Translations under genes and position numbers: made by a program | Source of the DNA: Limnohabitans kasalickyi | GTDB taxonomy: Bacteria > Pseudomonadota > Gammaproteobacteria > Burkholderiales > Burkholderiaceae_C | Assembly (NCBI GenBank): GCA_965234325.1 | Contig: OZ248420.1 | Coordinates: 74,668 to 138,667, forward strand | Direction of reading: 5' to 3' | DNA length: 64,000 nt | Shown: positions 25,483-34,105 of the stretch, piece after piece | Layout: every line of letters begins with the position of its first letter | Numbering within the stretch: the stretch's first letter is position 1 | Notes under the pieces: generated by a model | The model's input: the letters and a program-made list of their open reading frames with translations, nothing else | Told to the model about the DNA's origin: nothing | Databases searched by the model: none

Positions 25483-25929
25483 ATGAAAAACAAAACCCTC
25501 GCCGCTTGGTTGGCCTTCGCAGGAGGCCCTTTGGGCTTGCATCGTTTCTATCTTTTTGGCATGTGGGACACCCTGGGCTGGCTGCTGCCAGTCCCCACCG
25601 CACTCGGGTTTTACGGCATTGAGCGGGTCCAAAAGTACGGCTTAGATGATGTGGCGAGTTGGTGGCTCATCCCTTTGGCGGGATTCACATTCGCTGCGTG
25701 TGCGCTCAACGCCATCGTCTACGCCTTGATGACACCTGAAGTCTGGAACCGCAAGTTCAACCCAAGCGCCAACGAAGAAGCGCCGGCTGGTCAAACCGGT
25801 TGGTTGACCATCGGCGCTATCGTTTGTGCGTTGCTGATTGGGGCCACGGTGCTCATGTCTAGCATCGTGTTCAGCTTTCAACGCTACTTCGAATATCAAA
25901 TCGAAGAAGCGCGGAAAATTTCTCAGTAA
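25483..25929 (+). CDS. TM2-domain membrane protein
   Basis: 148 residues. The N-terminus KTLAAWLAFAGGPLGLHRFYLFG is the TM2 signature (helix, GxxGxHRFYLG-like turn, helix). Four membrane segments are likely: about 5-22, 28-50, 62-85 and 105-130. Function is unknown for bacterial members. It converges on the phosphate transporter gene with 1 bp between stops. Confidence 0.85.
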   Translation: MKNKTLAAWLAFAGGPLGLHRFYLFGMWDTLGWLLPVPTALGFYGIERVQKYGLDDVASWWLIPLAGFTFAACALNAIVYALMTPEVWNRKFNPSANEEAPAGQTGWLTIGAIVCALLIGATVLMSSIVFSFQRYFEYQIEEARKISQ

Positions 25930-25930
25930 C

Positions 25931-26941
25931 TCAATATAAGACCATGCTGATCCAGTAGGCCACGCCCGCCACAAAAGCGCTGGCGGGAATGGTCAAAATC
26001 CAAGCCCACACGATGCCACCCGCGACGCCCCAACGTACGGCACTGGCGCGCTGGGTCGATCCAACACCCACGATCGCACCGGTAATGGTATGTGTCGTGG
26101 AAACAGGAATACCCAAACCAGTGGCCAAGAACAAAGTCATGGCCCCGCCCGTTTCAGCGCAAAAACCTCCAACTGGCTTCAGTTTGGTGATCTTTTGACC
26201 CATGGTCTTCACAATCCGCCAGCCGCCAAACATGGTGCCCAGGCCAATGGCCAAGTAACAGGACACGATTGTCCAATTGGGGGGCGACGTGTCAGTGGCA
26301 GACACGTAGCCCGTTGCCACTAACAGCATCCAAATAATGCCAATCGTTTTTTGGGCATCGTTTCCGCCATGACCCAAACTGTATGCACCAGCGGAAACCA
26401 GTTGCAAACGACGGAACCATTTGTCAACGCGCGAGGGACGAAAGCTTCTGAAAATCCAAGCGACCGCAACCATCATCAACGAGCCTAGTGTGAATCCCAA
26501 CAAAGGTGAGACAAAAATGAACGCCACAGTTTTCAAAATGCCAGCAGAGATCAGCGCGCTGGTGCCCGCCTTCGCAATCACAGCTCCCGAAATGCCACCA
26601 ATCAGCGCGTGAGACGAGCTACTGGGAATGCCGTAGTACCAAGTGATGATGTTCCAAGTCACCGCCCCCACCAAGGCTCCAAACACCACATGGGTATCCA
26701 CAATACCAGGCTGAACGATGCCCTTGCCCACCGTCGCCGCCACACTCAAGTGGAAAATGAAAATCGCTACAAAGTTAAAAAATGCAGCAAACAAAACGGC
26801 TTGGCCTGGCTTCAAAACTCCCGTAGAGACCACGGTGGCAATCGAATTTGCGGCATCGTGAAAGCCATTCATGAAATCGAACAGCAAAGCCAACGCCACC
26901 AACAAAGCGACCACCCAAAAGGCGGTTTGTGCGGTTTCCAT
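25931..26941 (-). CDS. Inorganic phosphate transporter, Pit family
   Basis: 336 residues. Low-affinity phosphate/divalent-cation symporter with both Pit signatures: DFMNGFHDAANSIATVVSTG near the N-terminus and the repeat SLGHGGNDAQKTIGIIW in the second half. About ten membrane segments. It lies 16 bp downstream of the DUF47/PhoU-like gene, behind a Pho box. Confidence 0.96.
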   Translation of the reverse strand: METAQTAFWVVALLVALALLFDFMNGFHDAANSIATVVSTGVLKPGQAVLFAAFFNFVAIFIFHLSVAATVGKGIVQPGIVDTHVVFGALVGAVTWNIITWYYGIPSSSSHALIGGISGAVIAKAGTSALISAGILKTVAFIFVSPLLGFTLGSLMMVAVAWIFRSFRPSRVDKWFRRLQLVSAGAYSLGHGGNDAQKTIGIIWMLLVATGYVSATDTSPPNWTIVSCYLAIGLGTMFGGWRIVKTMGQKITKLKPVGGFCAETGGAMTLFLATGLGIPVSTTHTITGAIVGVGSTQRASAVRWGVAGGIVWAWILTIPASAFVAGVAYWISMVLY

Positions 26942-26957
26942 GAATAACCCGCCTAAC

Positions 26958-27605
26958 TCAAGAGTTCTCGAGGACCACGCCCTCGATCAAATTAGCCACG
27001 TCTTCACATTTGTCGGTGATAGTTTCCAACAACTCATAAATCGCTTTGAGTTTGATGACTTCGCGTACATCGGGCTCTTCGCGGAACAGTTTGCTCATGG
27101 CACTGCGCATGACACGGTCCGCATCTGACTCCAACTTATCAATCTCTTCGCAAGTTTTGAGTGCAGCTTCAGCGGTTGCTTGGTCCGAAATTTTTTCGAG
27201 CAAATACACAGCATCGCGCAAACGCTCACAGCACTTGACGCTCAAATCGGTCAAACGCACGATCTCATCGGTCATGTGACGAACGTCGTACAGTGCCATG
27301 GTTTCGGCCGAGTCTTGGATCAAGTCGGCCACATCATCCATGGTGTTGATGAGCGAGTGAATTTGCTCGCGATCAATCGGCGTGATGAAGGTTTTATGAA
27401 TGGCACGGTTGACATCCTGGGTCACACGGTCGGCTGCGCGCTCTGCGTTGTCCACCTCTTGGTTGTACTTGTCGCGCAATATAGGGTCGTTGTAGTTAGC
27501 GACCAAGTTTGAAAATGCATGTGCAGCCTCGACGATGCGATCGGCGTGCTGGTTGAACATGACGAAAAAATTGCCCTCTGTCGGCAACAGCTTCCCAAAT
27601 AGCAT
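26958..27605 (-). CDS. DUF47 (PhoU-like) phosphate transport regulator
   Basis: 215 residues, all helical, beginning MLFGKLLPTEGNFFVMFNQHADRIVEAA, the hallmark of the TIGR00153/DUF47 family. Acidic E/D-rich helices resemble the metal-binding bundles of PhoU. The protein is nearly always encoded with Pit transporters and is thought to modulate them. It is the first gene of the pair; RBS AGGAGA lies just before the ATG. Confidence 0.93.
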   Translation of the reverse strand: MLFGKLLPTEGNFFVMFNQHADRIVEAAHAFSNLVANYNDPILRDKYNQEVDNAERAADRVTQDVNRAIHKTFITPIDREQIHSLINTMDDVADLIQDSAETMALYDVRHMTDEIVRLTDLSVKCCERLRDAVYLLEKISDQATAEAALKTCEEIDKLESDADRVMRSAMSKLFREEPDVREVIKLKAIYELLETITDKCEDVANLIEGVVLENS

Positions 27606-27631
27606 GGGCTCTCCTGTGAGATGAATGATTT

Positions 27632-27649
27632 ATGACAATTTAATGACAA
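27632..27649 (-). promoter_or_regulatory. Pho box upstream of DUF47-pit
   Basis: On the minus strand TTGTCAT-TAAA-TTGTCAT: two identical 7-bp repeats with a 4-bp AT spacer (11-bp period), the exact architecture of a PhoB-binding site. It lies 27 bp upstream of the DUF47 start. Confidence 0.8.
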
Positions 27650-27717
27650 TAGAGTGTAAACGCTAGCTCGCTTAAAAAAGATCAATGAGGCAGTGCCCGC
27701 GATTCACAAAAAAATGA

Positions 27718-28206
27718 TCATTCAGCGTCAGTGAGTTTTTCAATCACTTGATGACTCACAGTCGCCAACAAACTCGCGCTCACGCGATCTGGACACACCT
27801 CAGCCAAAGGCACCAGCACAAAAGCACGTTCTTGCCAGCGCGGATGAGGCAACGTCAACTCAGGCGTGGCTAGTTGTACATCGCCATGAAAAATGAGATC
27901 TAAATCCAGGGTGCGCGGTGCATGCCTGTAAGGCCGCTGACGCCCATGAGAATGCTCAATGTTCTGAAGTGCGTGCAACAAGTCCAAAGGGGACAACTGC
28001 GTCTCAAGCAAGGCCACCGCATTGATGAAATCAGGCCCAGAAGCTTCGTGGGGTGCCGTTCTGTAAAGCGACGAGGTGCGGACCAAACGGGTGCCGTCAA
28101 TGGTCGACAGATCGCGCAAAGCCTGATGAACCTCAGCCATTGCATCACCCAAATTGGCACCCAGCGCCACACACGCCAAGACGGATGGCTCGGTTAAGAC
28201 TGCCAT
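27718..28206 (-). CDS. folK: 2-amino-4-hydroxy-6-hydroxymethyldihydropteridine pyrophosphokinase
   Basis: 162 residues. Folate synthesis: transfers pyrophosphate from ATP to hydroxymethyl-dihydropterin. Key motifs are VALGANLGD, YRHAPRTLDLDLIF (catalytic Asp pair) and LPHPRWQERAFVLVPLAE. It is last in the AI-2E-hda-HAD-pcnB-folK operon, 9 bp after pcnB. Confidence 0.96.
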   Translation of the reverse strand: MAVLTEPSVLACVALGANLGDAMAEVHQALRDLSTIDGTRLVRTSSLYRTAPHEASGPDFINAVALLETQLSPLDLLHALQNIEHSHGRQRPYRHAPRTLDLDLIFHGDVQLATPELTLPHPRWQERAFVLVPLAEVCPDRVSASLLATVSHQVIEKLTDAE

Positions 28207-28215
28207 CGAAAATGC

Positions 28216-29760
28216 TTACTCAGCCGCTGGTGCGCTCTCGCCACCGCCATTGGGTTTGCGACGACGGCGACGGCGCTTTTTTTCTGGCGCATCAGTTGCA
28301 GCAGACTCAGTATCTGGCCCTACCTCACGGAAGCGCGGATCATCCACGGGCTTTTCGGCACGACGCACCGAGTGAACACGGGGTGTACGCTGATTCTTTT
28401 GTTGTTCCAAGCGGACTTGCTGCAGCAGGTCTTCGCGCGTGGCGTCGTCGGCCATGCTGAACTCTTGCCACCAGTCGGCCAAGACCACATCAATCTCGCC
28501 CACATCGGCACGCAAACGCATGAAGTCAAAGCCCGCACGAAAGCGCGCTTGTTCGACCATGGTCCAAGGGCCGCTGCCCACGCGTTTGTCGAAACGGGGC
28601 TGCATGGTCCAAATTTCGCGCATGTCCGCGCCCAACTTGCCGCGGCCAGAGACATCGCCAATGCGCGACTCGAACACCTCGTCAATCGCATCTTGCAGCG
28701 CCGGAAACGACGGCTGTTTAACGCTTCGCTGCGCCCAAATATCGCGCACATCCGACCACAACACGCATGCCAACAAGAAGCTAGGTGCGACCGGTTTGCC
28801 TTCGCCCACGCGGCGATCGGTGTCGTTGAAAGCGGCTTTGACAAATGCATCATCCGCACGCTCCACCACGATGTCGAGCAGTGGGTAAATGCCTTTTTGC
28901 AGGCCTTGGAGCTTGAGTTGCTCAATGCTGGCCAAGGCATGGCCGGTTTGCAACAGCTTGAGCATTTCGTCAAACAAGCGGCTTTGCGGCACATCGGCCA
29001 GCAACTTGACTGCGCGCTTCAAAGGGGCCGCTGTTTTAGCTTCCAACTTGAAGCCGGACGCTGCCAATTTGGCCGCAAAACGCACCGCACGGATGATGCG
29101 CACGGGATCTTCGCGGTAACGCAAGGCGGGGTCGCCAATCATGCGGATGACTTTTTTCTTCGCGTCAGCAATGCCGCCGTGGTAGTCGATCACGTTGCCC
29201 GTTTCGGGGTCGTAATACATGGCGTTGATGGTGAAGTCACGGCGCGCTGCATCTTGGTCTTGCGGGCCCCACACGTTGTCGCGCAACACACGACCGCTGG
29301 CGTCGACGGCGTGTTTCATGTTGGCCAGCTCTTGCTTGCTGCTGCGCTCGTTACCCTTGACTTGCTCGGCATCGGCGTTGTCCAAGTTCGCACGGAAGGT
29401 GGACACTTCAATCACGTCATGCTCACGACCACGGCCATACACCACGTGCACGATGCGGAAACGTCGGCCAATGATGAAGGCACGACGGAATGCGGCTTTG
29501 ACTTGTTCTGGCGTGGCATTGGTGGCCACGTCAAAGTCCTTGGGCTTCAGACCGAGCAACAAATCGCGCACGGCACCGCCCACGATGTAGGCCTCAAAAC
29601 CTCGGTCTTGCAAGGTACGGACCACGTTCAGAGCGCGCTCGTCGACCCAATCGACGTTGATGCCATGCACCTTGGCAGGCACCACTTGGCGTTTGCCCAG
29701 ATTGGGCTTGGTGCTGTCAGGCGATTTGCCCATCAGCTTGTTGATGAATTGTTTGATCAT
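28216..29760 (-). CDS. pcnB: Poly(A) polymerase I
   Basis: 514 residues from the ATG at 29760, which overlaps the stop of the HAD gene (ATGA). The nucleotidyltransferase head contains VGGAVRDLLLGLKPKDFDVATN with the DxD catalytic pair; RRDFTINAMYYDPETG and RIIRAVRFAAKL follow. The basic tail (KKRRRRRRKPNGGG) is typical of PcnB rather than tRNA CCA-adding enzyme. It adds poly(A) to RNA 3' ends, marking them for decay. Confidence 0.95.
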   Translation of the reverse strand: MIKQFINKLMGKSPDSTKPNLGKRQVVPAKVHGINVDWVDERALNVVRTLQDRGFEAYIVGGAVRDLLLGLKPKDFDVATNATPEQVKAAFRRAFIIGRRFRIVHVVYGRGREHDVIEVSTFRANLDNADAEQVKGNERSSKQELANMKHAVDASGRVLRDNVWGPQDQDAARRDFTINAMYYDPETGNVIDYHGGIADAKKKVIRMIGDPALRYREDPVRIIRAVRFAAKLAASGFKLEAKTAAPLKRAVKLLADVPQSRLFDEMLKLLQTGHALASIEQLKLQGLQKGIYPLLDIVVERADDAFVKAAFNDTDRRVGEGKPVAPSFLLACVLWSDVRDIWAQRSVKQPSFPALQDAIDEVFESRIGDVSGRGKLGADMREIWTMQPRFDKRVGSGPWTMVEQARFRAGFDFMRLRADVGEIDVVLADWWQEFSMADDATREDLLQQVRLEQQKNQRTPRVHSVRRAEKPVDDPRFREVGPDTESAATDAPEKKRRRRRRKPNGGGESAPAAE

Positions 29761-30428
29761 TGTTTTGGGAAGAGTTCCAAAATCGGCCAGCCTTTTTCTA
29801 AGGCCACGGCGCGCAGTGTGTGGTCGGGGTTGGTGGCCACGGGGTGGTTGACGCGCTCCAACAGGGGCAAATCGTTGCGGGAATCGCTGTAAAACGTGGT
29901 GTCTACATCGGCCCAGTCCAAGCCTTCGCGTGTGAGCCATTGTTGCAGACGTTGCACTTTGCCATCGCGCAGGCTAGGCACACCGCTGATTTCGTTGGTG
30001 AACCAACCCTTGGCATCGCGCACCAACTCGACCGCAATCAACTCGTCCACGCCAAAGGCTTTGGCAATGGGGCGGGTCACAAACTCGTTGGTGGCGGTGA
30101 TGATGAGGATGCGATCGCCGGCATCACGGTGCTTTTGCACCAAAGCCAATGCTTCGGGTCGAATGGCCGGTTGAATCACCTCTTGCATGAATTGCGCATG
30201 GGCTTGAGCAGCGACTTCTGGGCTGCGCTGGCAAAACGCATCAGCTGCAAAACGCACGTAGTCGTGAATGTCCAAAGTGCCCGCTTGGTAGTGGGCATAA
30301 AACTCGTCGTTGCGCTTGATGAATGCATCACGTTCGTGCCAGCCTAAGCGCACGGTGAACTCCCCCCACGATTGGTCAGAGTCAATCGGCAACAAGGTGT
30401 GGTCGAGGTCAAATAGGGCGAGTTTCAT
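29757..30428 (-). CDS. HAD-IB phosphatase (SerB-like)
   Basis: 223 residues from the ATG at 30428, overlapping the hda stop (TGATG). HAD motif I is LFDLDHTLLPIDSD, motif II IITATNEF, and motif IV FYSDSRNDLPLLE. Helical cap inserts place it in subfamily IB with phosphoserine phosphatases. A dedicated serine-pathway role is not supported by its neighbours; it is a regular member of the hda-pcnB operon in Burkholderiales. Confidence 0.9.
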   Translation of the reverse strand: MKLALFDLDHTLLPIDSDQSWGEFTVRLGWHERDAFIKRNDEFYAHYQAGTLDIHDYVRFAADAFCQRSPEVAAQAHAQFMQEVIQPAIRPEALALVQKHRDAGDRILIITATNEFVTRPIAKAFGVDELIAVELVRDAKGWFTNEISGVPSLRDGKVQRLQQWLTREGLDWADVDTTFYSDSRNDLPLLERVNHPVATNPDHTLRAVALEKGWPILELFPKQ

Positions 30429-31114
30429 CACATGGCTTCCAGCATAGATTTGAGCAACGGGATGGTGATGGCACGTTGCGTTTGCAAGGCGTAGCCATCC
30501 AGTTGATCGAGGAGTTGTACGAGGCTACTGAGGTCGCGACTGAAGCGCTTGAGCATGAAGTCCATCACGTCATCGCTCAAAAACACGCCACGCTCATCGG
30601 CCTGTTGACGCAGCACGGCGCGACGTTCGGGTTCGCTCAGCACCTGCAATTGAAAAATATGGCCCCAGCCCAAACGGGTGCGCAAATCTTCACGCAGCGT
30701 CAACGCCGTTGGCGGCGCGTCACCCGCCGACAACACCCAGCGCTGCTGGCCATCGTCGGGCGTCATGGCGTTGACAAACCAGTTGAAGGCGGTGTGTTGT
30801 TGCAAGGCGCTGTAGAGATGCACATCGTCCAAGATCAACACCCGCCAAGCATTGTCAAACGCCGCAGGCTCAGACACCGATGCATCCATCCAGCCCACCG
30901 CACAGCCTTGGTCGCGCAGCGCGGCTTGGGCTGCGCGCAGCAAATGGGTTTTGCCAGAACTGCCTTCCCCCCACAAATAAGTAGGCACCGGTGAACGTAG
31001 ATCGCTGGCCACCCACAACTGAATGTGCTGCCAAGGCGCCAAATTGGGGCCCGCCAAAAAATTGGTCAGCGTGGGGCCAGAAACCAAACCAATATCGAGC
31101 GCGATTTGCTGCAT
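30428..31114 (-). CDS. hda: DnaA inactivator Hda
   Basis: 228 residues. AAA+ protein homologous to DnaA domain III, lacking a DNA-binding domain. The N-terminal QIALDIG resembles the beta-clamp binding peptide of Hda; GEGSSGKTHLL is the Walker A and VLILDDVHLY the Walker B. With the clamp it stimulates ATP hydrolysis by DnaA after initiation. It is 6 bp downstream of the AI-2E transporter gene. Confidence 0.93.
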   Translation of the reverse strand: MQQIALDIGLVSGPTLTNFLAGPNLAPWQHIQLWVASDLRSPVPTYLWGEGSSGKTHLLRAAQAALRDQGCAVGWMDASVSEPAAFDNAWRVLILDDVHLYSALQQHTAFNWFVNAMTPDDGQQRWVLSAGDAPPTALTLREDLRTRLGWGHIFQLQVLSEPERRAVLRQQADERGVFLSDDVMDFMLKRFSRDLSSLVQLLDQLDGYALQTQRAITIPLLKSMLEAM

Positions 31115-31120
31115 GCGATC

Positions 31121-32194
31121 TCAAATACCCCGATACATGGGGCTGGCTTGGTACTGCGCGCGCAAACGACGAATCGCCACCAGCAACACGGCACTGACAG
31201 GCAAAGCCACCAAAACACCGACAAAACCAAACAGTTCGCCAAACGCCATCAACGCAAAGATGACATGCAGAGGGTGCAGACCAATACGCTCGCCCACCAA
31301 ACGCGGGGTCAACAAAAAGCTCTCAATCAGCTGACCCAACCCATACACCACGGCCACCATCAGCATGGCTTCACTGGGCGCAAACTGCAACACACCCGCC
31401 AACACCGCCAACACCAGTCCAAGGCCAAAGCCCACATAAGGCACAAACACGGCCAAGCCGGTGAACACGCCAATGGGGAACGCCAGCTCTAAGCCAAATG
31501 CCCACAGCGCCAAGCTGTAATAGACCGCCAACAAGGCCATAACCGACAACTGGCCGCGAAGGTATTGACCCAACACATCGTCACACTCAGAGACAAAGTT
31601 ATCGTAAGCCGCGCGTGCGGGCAGGGGCACCAGCGCTTCCACATGGCGCACCAAGCGTTGCCAATCAGCCAACAAATAAAAGAGCACCACCGGAATCAGC
31701 ACCAAGTTACCCACCACGGTCAGGGCCACGCTGCCGCCAATGCGCAATGAGTTCAGCGCTTGCTTGAGGCCGTCTTCAAACGAGGTGCTGAAGTTTTGCA
31801 ACACAAAGGCTTTGATGCTGGCACTGTCCAACATGACTGGAATGCCTTTGGCTTGCAACCAAGGCGCAATGTCGGTTTGCAAGCGCTCGACCAGCAACGG
31901 CAGTTGGTCGCGCATGCGCGGCAACTCGTGGGCCAAGATGGGAATCAGCAAAGTAAACAGCGCCACCAGCAGCAGCAAAAACAGCACCTCGACCAACACC
32001 ACCGCCATCAAGCGGGGCAAGCGGCGTCCAAACAGGCGCTGCAAACCGCGCACCAGAGGGCTGAGCACATAGGCCAACACGGCCGCCACCACGAACGGCA
32101 TCAACACAGGACCCAGCAACCACAAAAAAAGCGCGGTCACAGCCGACAGGCCGATCCAGGCTAAGACATGTTGTTGCGCGGGGTTGAATTGCAT
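31121..32194 (-). CDS. AI-2E (PerM-type) family transporter
   Basis: 357 residues, about eight membrane helices arranged two plus six with a large polar region at about 95-150, as in the PerM/YdiK/TqsA family. GLVLAVLAGVLQFAPSEAMLMV and GELFGFVGVLVALPVSAVL are conserved family segments. Family members export diverse small molecules. Position at the head of the hda operon, divergent from purM, is conserved in the order but gives no substrate. Confidence 0.9.
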   Translation of the reverse strand: MQFNPAQQHVLAWIGLSAVTALFLWLLGPVLMPFVVAAVLAYVLSPLVRGLQRLFGRRLPRLMAVVLVEVLFLLLLVALFTLLIPILAHELPRMRDQLPLLVERLQTDIAPWLQAKGIPVMLDSASIKAFVLQNFSTSFEDGLKQALNSLRIGGSVALTVVGNLVLIPVVLFYLLADWQRLVRHVEALVPLPARAAYDNFVSECDDVLGQYLRGQLSVMALLAVYYSLALWAFGLELAFPIGVFTGLAVFVPYVGFGLGLVLAVLAGVLQFAPSEAMLMVAVVYGLGQLIESFLLTPRLVGERIGLHPLHVIFALMAFGELFGFVGVLVALPVSAVLLVAIRRLRAQYQASPMYRGI

Positions 32195-32277
32195 ACAGCG
32201 GGTGGAGGTGTTGGCTCTAAAATTACGTGTTGATTCTATCGGCGCGCACCTTCTGCTCGCCCCAGCACATTCTCATC

Positions 32278-33327
32278 ATGAACAAACCCCTTTCCTACAA
32301 AGACGCCGGTGTCGACATTGACGCTGGCGACGCCTTGGTCGAACGCATCAAACCCCTGGCCAAAAAAACCATGCGCGAGGGCGTGTTGGCAGGTATTGGC
32401 GGATTTGGCGCTCTGTTTGAAGTGCCCAAGCGCTACAAAGAACCCGTGCTGGTGAGCGGCACCGACGGCGTGGGCACCAAACTCAAGCTCGCGTTTGAAT
32501 GGCAAATGCACGACACCGTGGGCATCGATTTGGTGGCCATGAGCGTGAACGACGTTTTGGTGCAAGGCGCAGAGCCTCTGTTCTTCCTCGACTACTTTGC
32601 GTGCGGCAAATTGCACATCGACACGGCCGCAGCGGTTGTGGGAGGCATTGCCAAAGGTTGCGAGCTGTCAGGCTGCGCATTGATCGGCGGTGAAACTGCT
32701 GAAATGCCAGGCATGTACCCCGATGGCGAATACGACTTGGCAGGATTTGCCGTCGGTGCCGTTGAAAAATCCAAAATCTTGACCGGTCAAGACGTCAAAC
32801 CTGGCGATGTGGTGCTGGGCTTGGCCTCATCTGGCGTGCACTCCAACGGTTTCTCGCTGGTGCGCAAAGTGATTGAGCGTGCAGGCTCTCAAGCCCCCGC
32901 CACCTTGGACGGCAAGCCGTTCAAAGAAGCCATCATGGCGCCCACCCGCTTGTATGTGAAGAGTGTGTTGGCAGCCTTGGCCGCACATCCTCACACGGAA
33001 GATGCCTCTGGCATCAAAGCCCTCGCCCACATCACGGGCGGTGGTTTGCTTGAAAACATCCCACGCGTCTTGCCGGAAGGCATGGCGGCGCATTTGACCA
33101 AGGGCAGCTGGCCACAAACCGAGCTGTTCGCTTGGTTGCAAAGCACAGCGGGTATCGACGACATTGAGATGAACCGCACGTTCAACAACGGCATTGGCAT
33201 GGTGGTGGTCATCGACGCTGCCCACGCCGAGGCCTGCGCAGAGGTGCTGCGCGCGCACGGCGAGCAAGTGCACACCATTGGGGTGATTGCAGAACGCGGC
33301 GACACGGCGGCGGTGTTGGTGCAATAA
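32278..33327 (+). CDS. purM: Phosphoribosylformylglycinamidine cyclo-ligase
   Basis: 349 residues from the ATG at 32278 (MNKPLSYKDAGVDIDAGDAL). Purine synthesis, AIR synthetase. The ATP-grasp-like PurM fold is shown by SGTDGVGTKLKLAFEW, ALIGGETAEMPGMY and ITGGGLLENIPRVLP. Single gene, divergent from the AI-2E operon. Confidence 0.98.
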   Translation: MNKPLSYKDAGVDIDAGDALVERIKPLAKKTMREGVLAGIGGFGALFEVPKRYKEPVLVSGTDGVGTKLKLAFEWQMHDTVGIDLVAMSVNDVLVQGAEPLFFLDYFACGKLHIDTAAAVVGGIAKGCELSGCALIGGETAEMPGMYPDGEYDLAGFAVGAVEKSKILTGQDVKPGDVVLGLASSGVHSNGFSLVRKVIERAGSQAPATLDGKPFKEAIMAPTRLYVKSVLAALAAHPHTEDASGIKALAHITGGGLLENIPRVLPEGMAAHLTKGSWPQTELFAWLQSTAGIDDIEMNRTFNNGIGMVVVIDAAHAEACAEVLRAHGEQVHTIGVIAERGDTAAVLVQ

Positions 33328-33367
33328 CCTTGCTTCAATCAGAGCCGAACACAGGCCCGAAGGGCTG

Positions 33368-34093
33368 TTAGTCGGCGTCAGGCGCCTCAGGAATCAACAC
33401 CTGCAGGCGCTTTTTCACGAGCGCAAGACGTGGCGCGTCATTGTGGCTGACGTAGACCTCTTCCAAGTTACGCAGCATACGGGCCATGATTTCTCGGGGT
33501 GTGGCCGTGCGCAAACATTGTTTGAGCAAGTCATCCGACACCTCACCGTTGCGCACCAAACCCGACTCGTTGTACAGCGGCATCAATCGCTCCATCAGGT
33601 CCTCTTTGCCCAAGGAGCGGCCAGAAAAAGGATCGATCACCGCCATGCCATCGTGCGGATGGGGCAAACGGACTTTGACCAAAAAATGCCCCGGAAAACT
33701 CACCCCCTGCGCCTCCAGCCCAAGGCCCGTCGCAAGCTCCAGCCACAACACGGCCAAACTGATGGGAATGCCGCGACGCGTGCGCAGCACCACATGTAAA
33801 AAGCTGTTGTCAGGGTCGTAGTAATCGTTCAGGTTGCCGCCAAAGCCCAGCTCGTCAAAGAAAAACTGGTTCAGCAAGCGTAATTTTTGCAATGCGCCGG
33901 AATCTGAGGGCAAGCGTTGCTTAAGGCGCCCTACCAATTGATCGACTTGGTCAAGCACTTGCTGAATGTCGAGTTCGGGGTATTCGTCTTGCGCCAAACT
34001 CGCGGCTGCTTCGAGCAACGGAAAGTGCGCATCGCTCTGCACCAGAGACTCAAAGTATTCAAGTGCAGTGGGTACCTCTAAATTGAAATTCAT
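33368..34093 (-). CDS. SirB1/transglutaminase-like TPR protein
   Basis: 241 residues. The core RRGIPISLAVLWLELATGLG followed by EAQGVSFPGHFLVKV is the SirB1 family transglutaminase-like fold; the His of PGHFLVK is in the expected position. The C-terminal part forms TPR-like helices (RNLEEVYVSHNDAPRLALVK). Function is unknown. It is 12 bp downstream of murJ. Confidence 0.85.
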   Translation of the reverse strand: MNFNLEVPTALEYFESLVQSDAHFPLLEAAASLAQDEYPELDIQQVLDQVDQLVGRLKQRLPSDSGALQKLRLLNQFFFDELGFGGNLNDYYDPDNSFLHVVLRTRRGIPISLAVLWLELATGLGLEAQGVSFPGHFLVKVRLPHPHDGMAVIDPFSGRSLGKEDLMERLMPLYNESGLVRNGEVSDDLLKQCLRTATPREIMARMLRNLEEVYVSHNDAPRLALVKKRLQVLIPEAPDAD

Positions 34094-34105
34094 GCAACTC
34101 GCCTT

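Noticed and set aside
28372..29892. 506-codon open frame on the plus strand
   Set aside because: Antisense shadow of pcnB; its translation is His/Gln-rich with no recognisable domain, as expected from the complement of GC-rich coding sequence.
33328..33367. Hairpin between purM and the SirB1-like gene
   Set aside because: The imperfect ACAGGCCC/GGGCTGT stem has no T-run on either strand, so I do not call a terminator.
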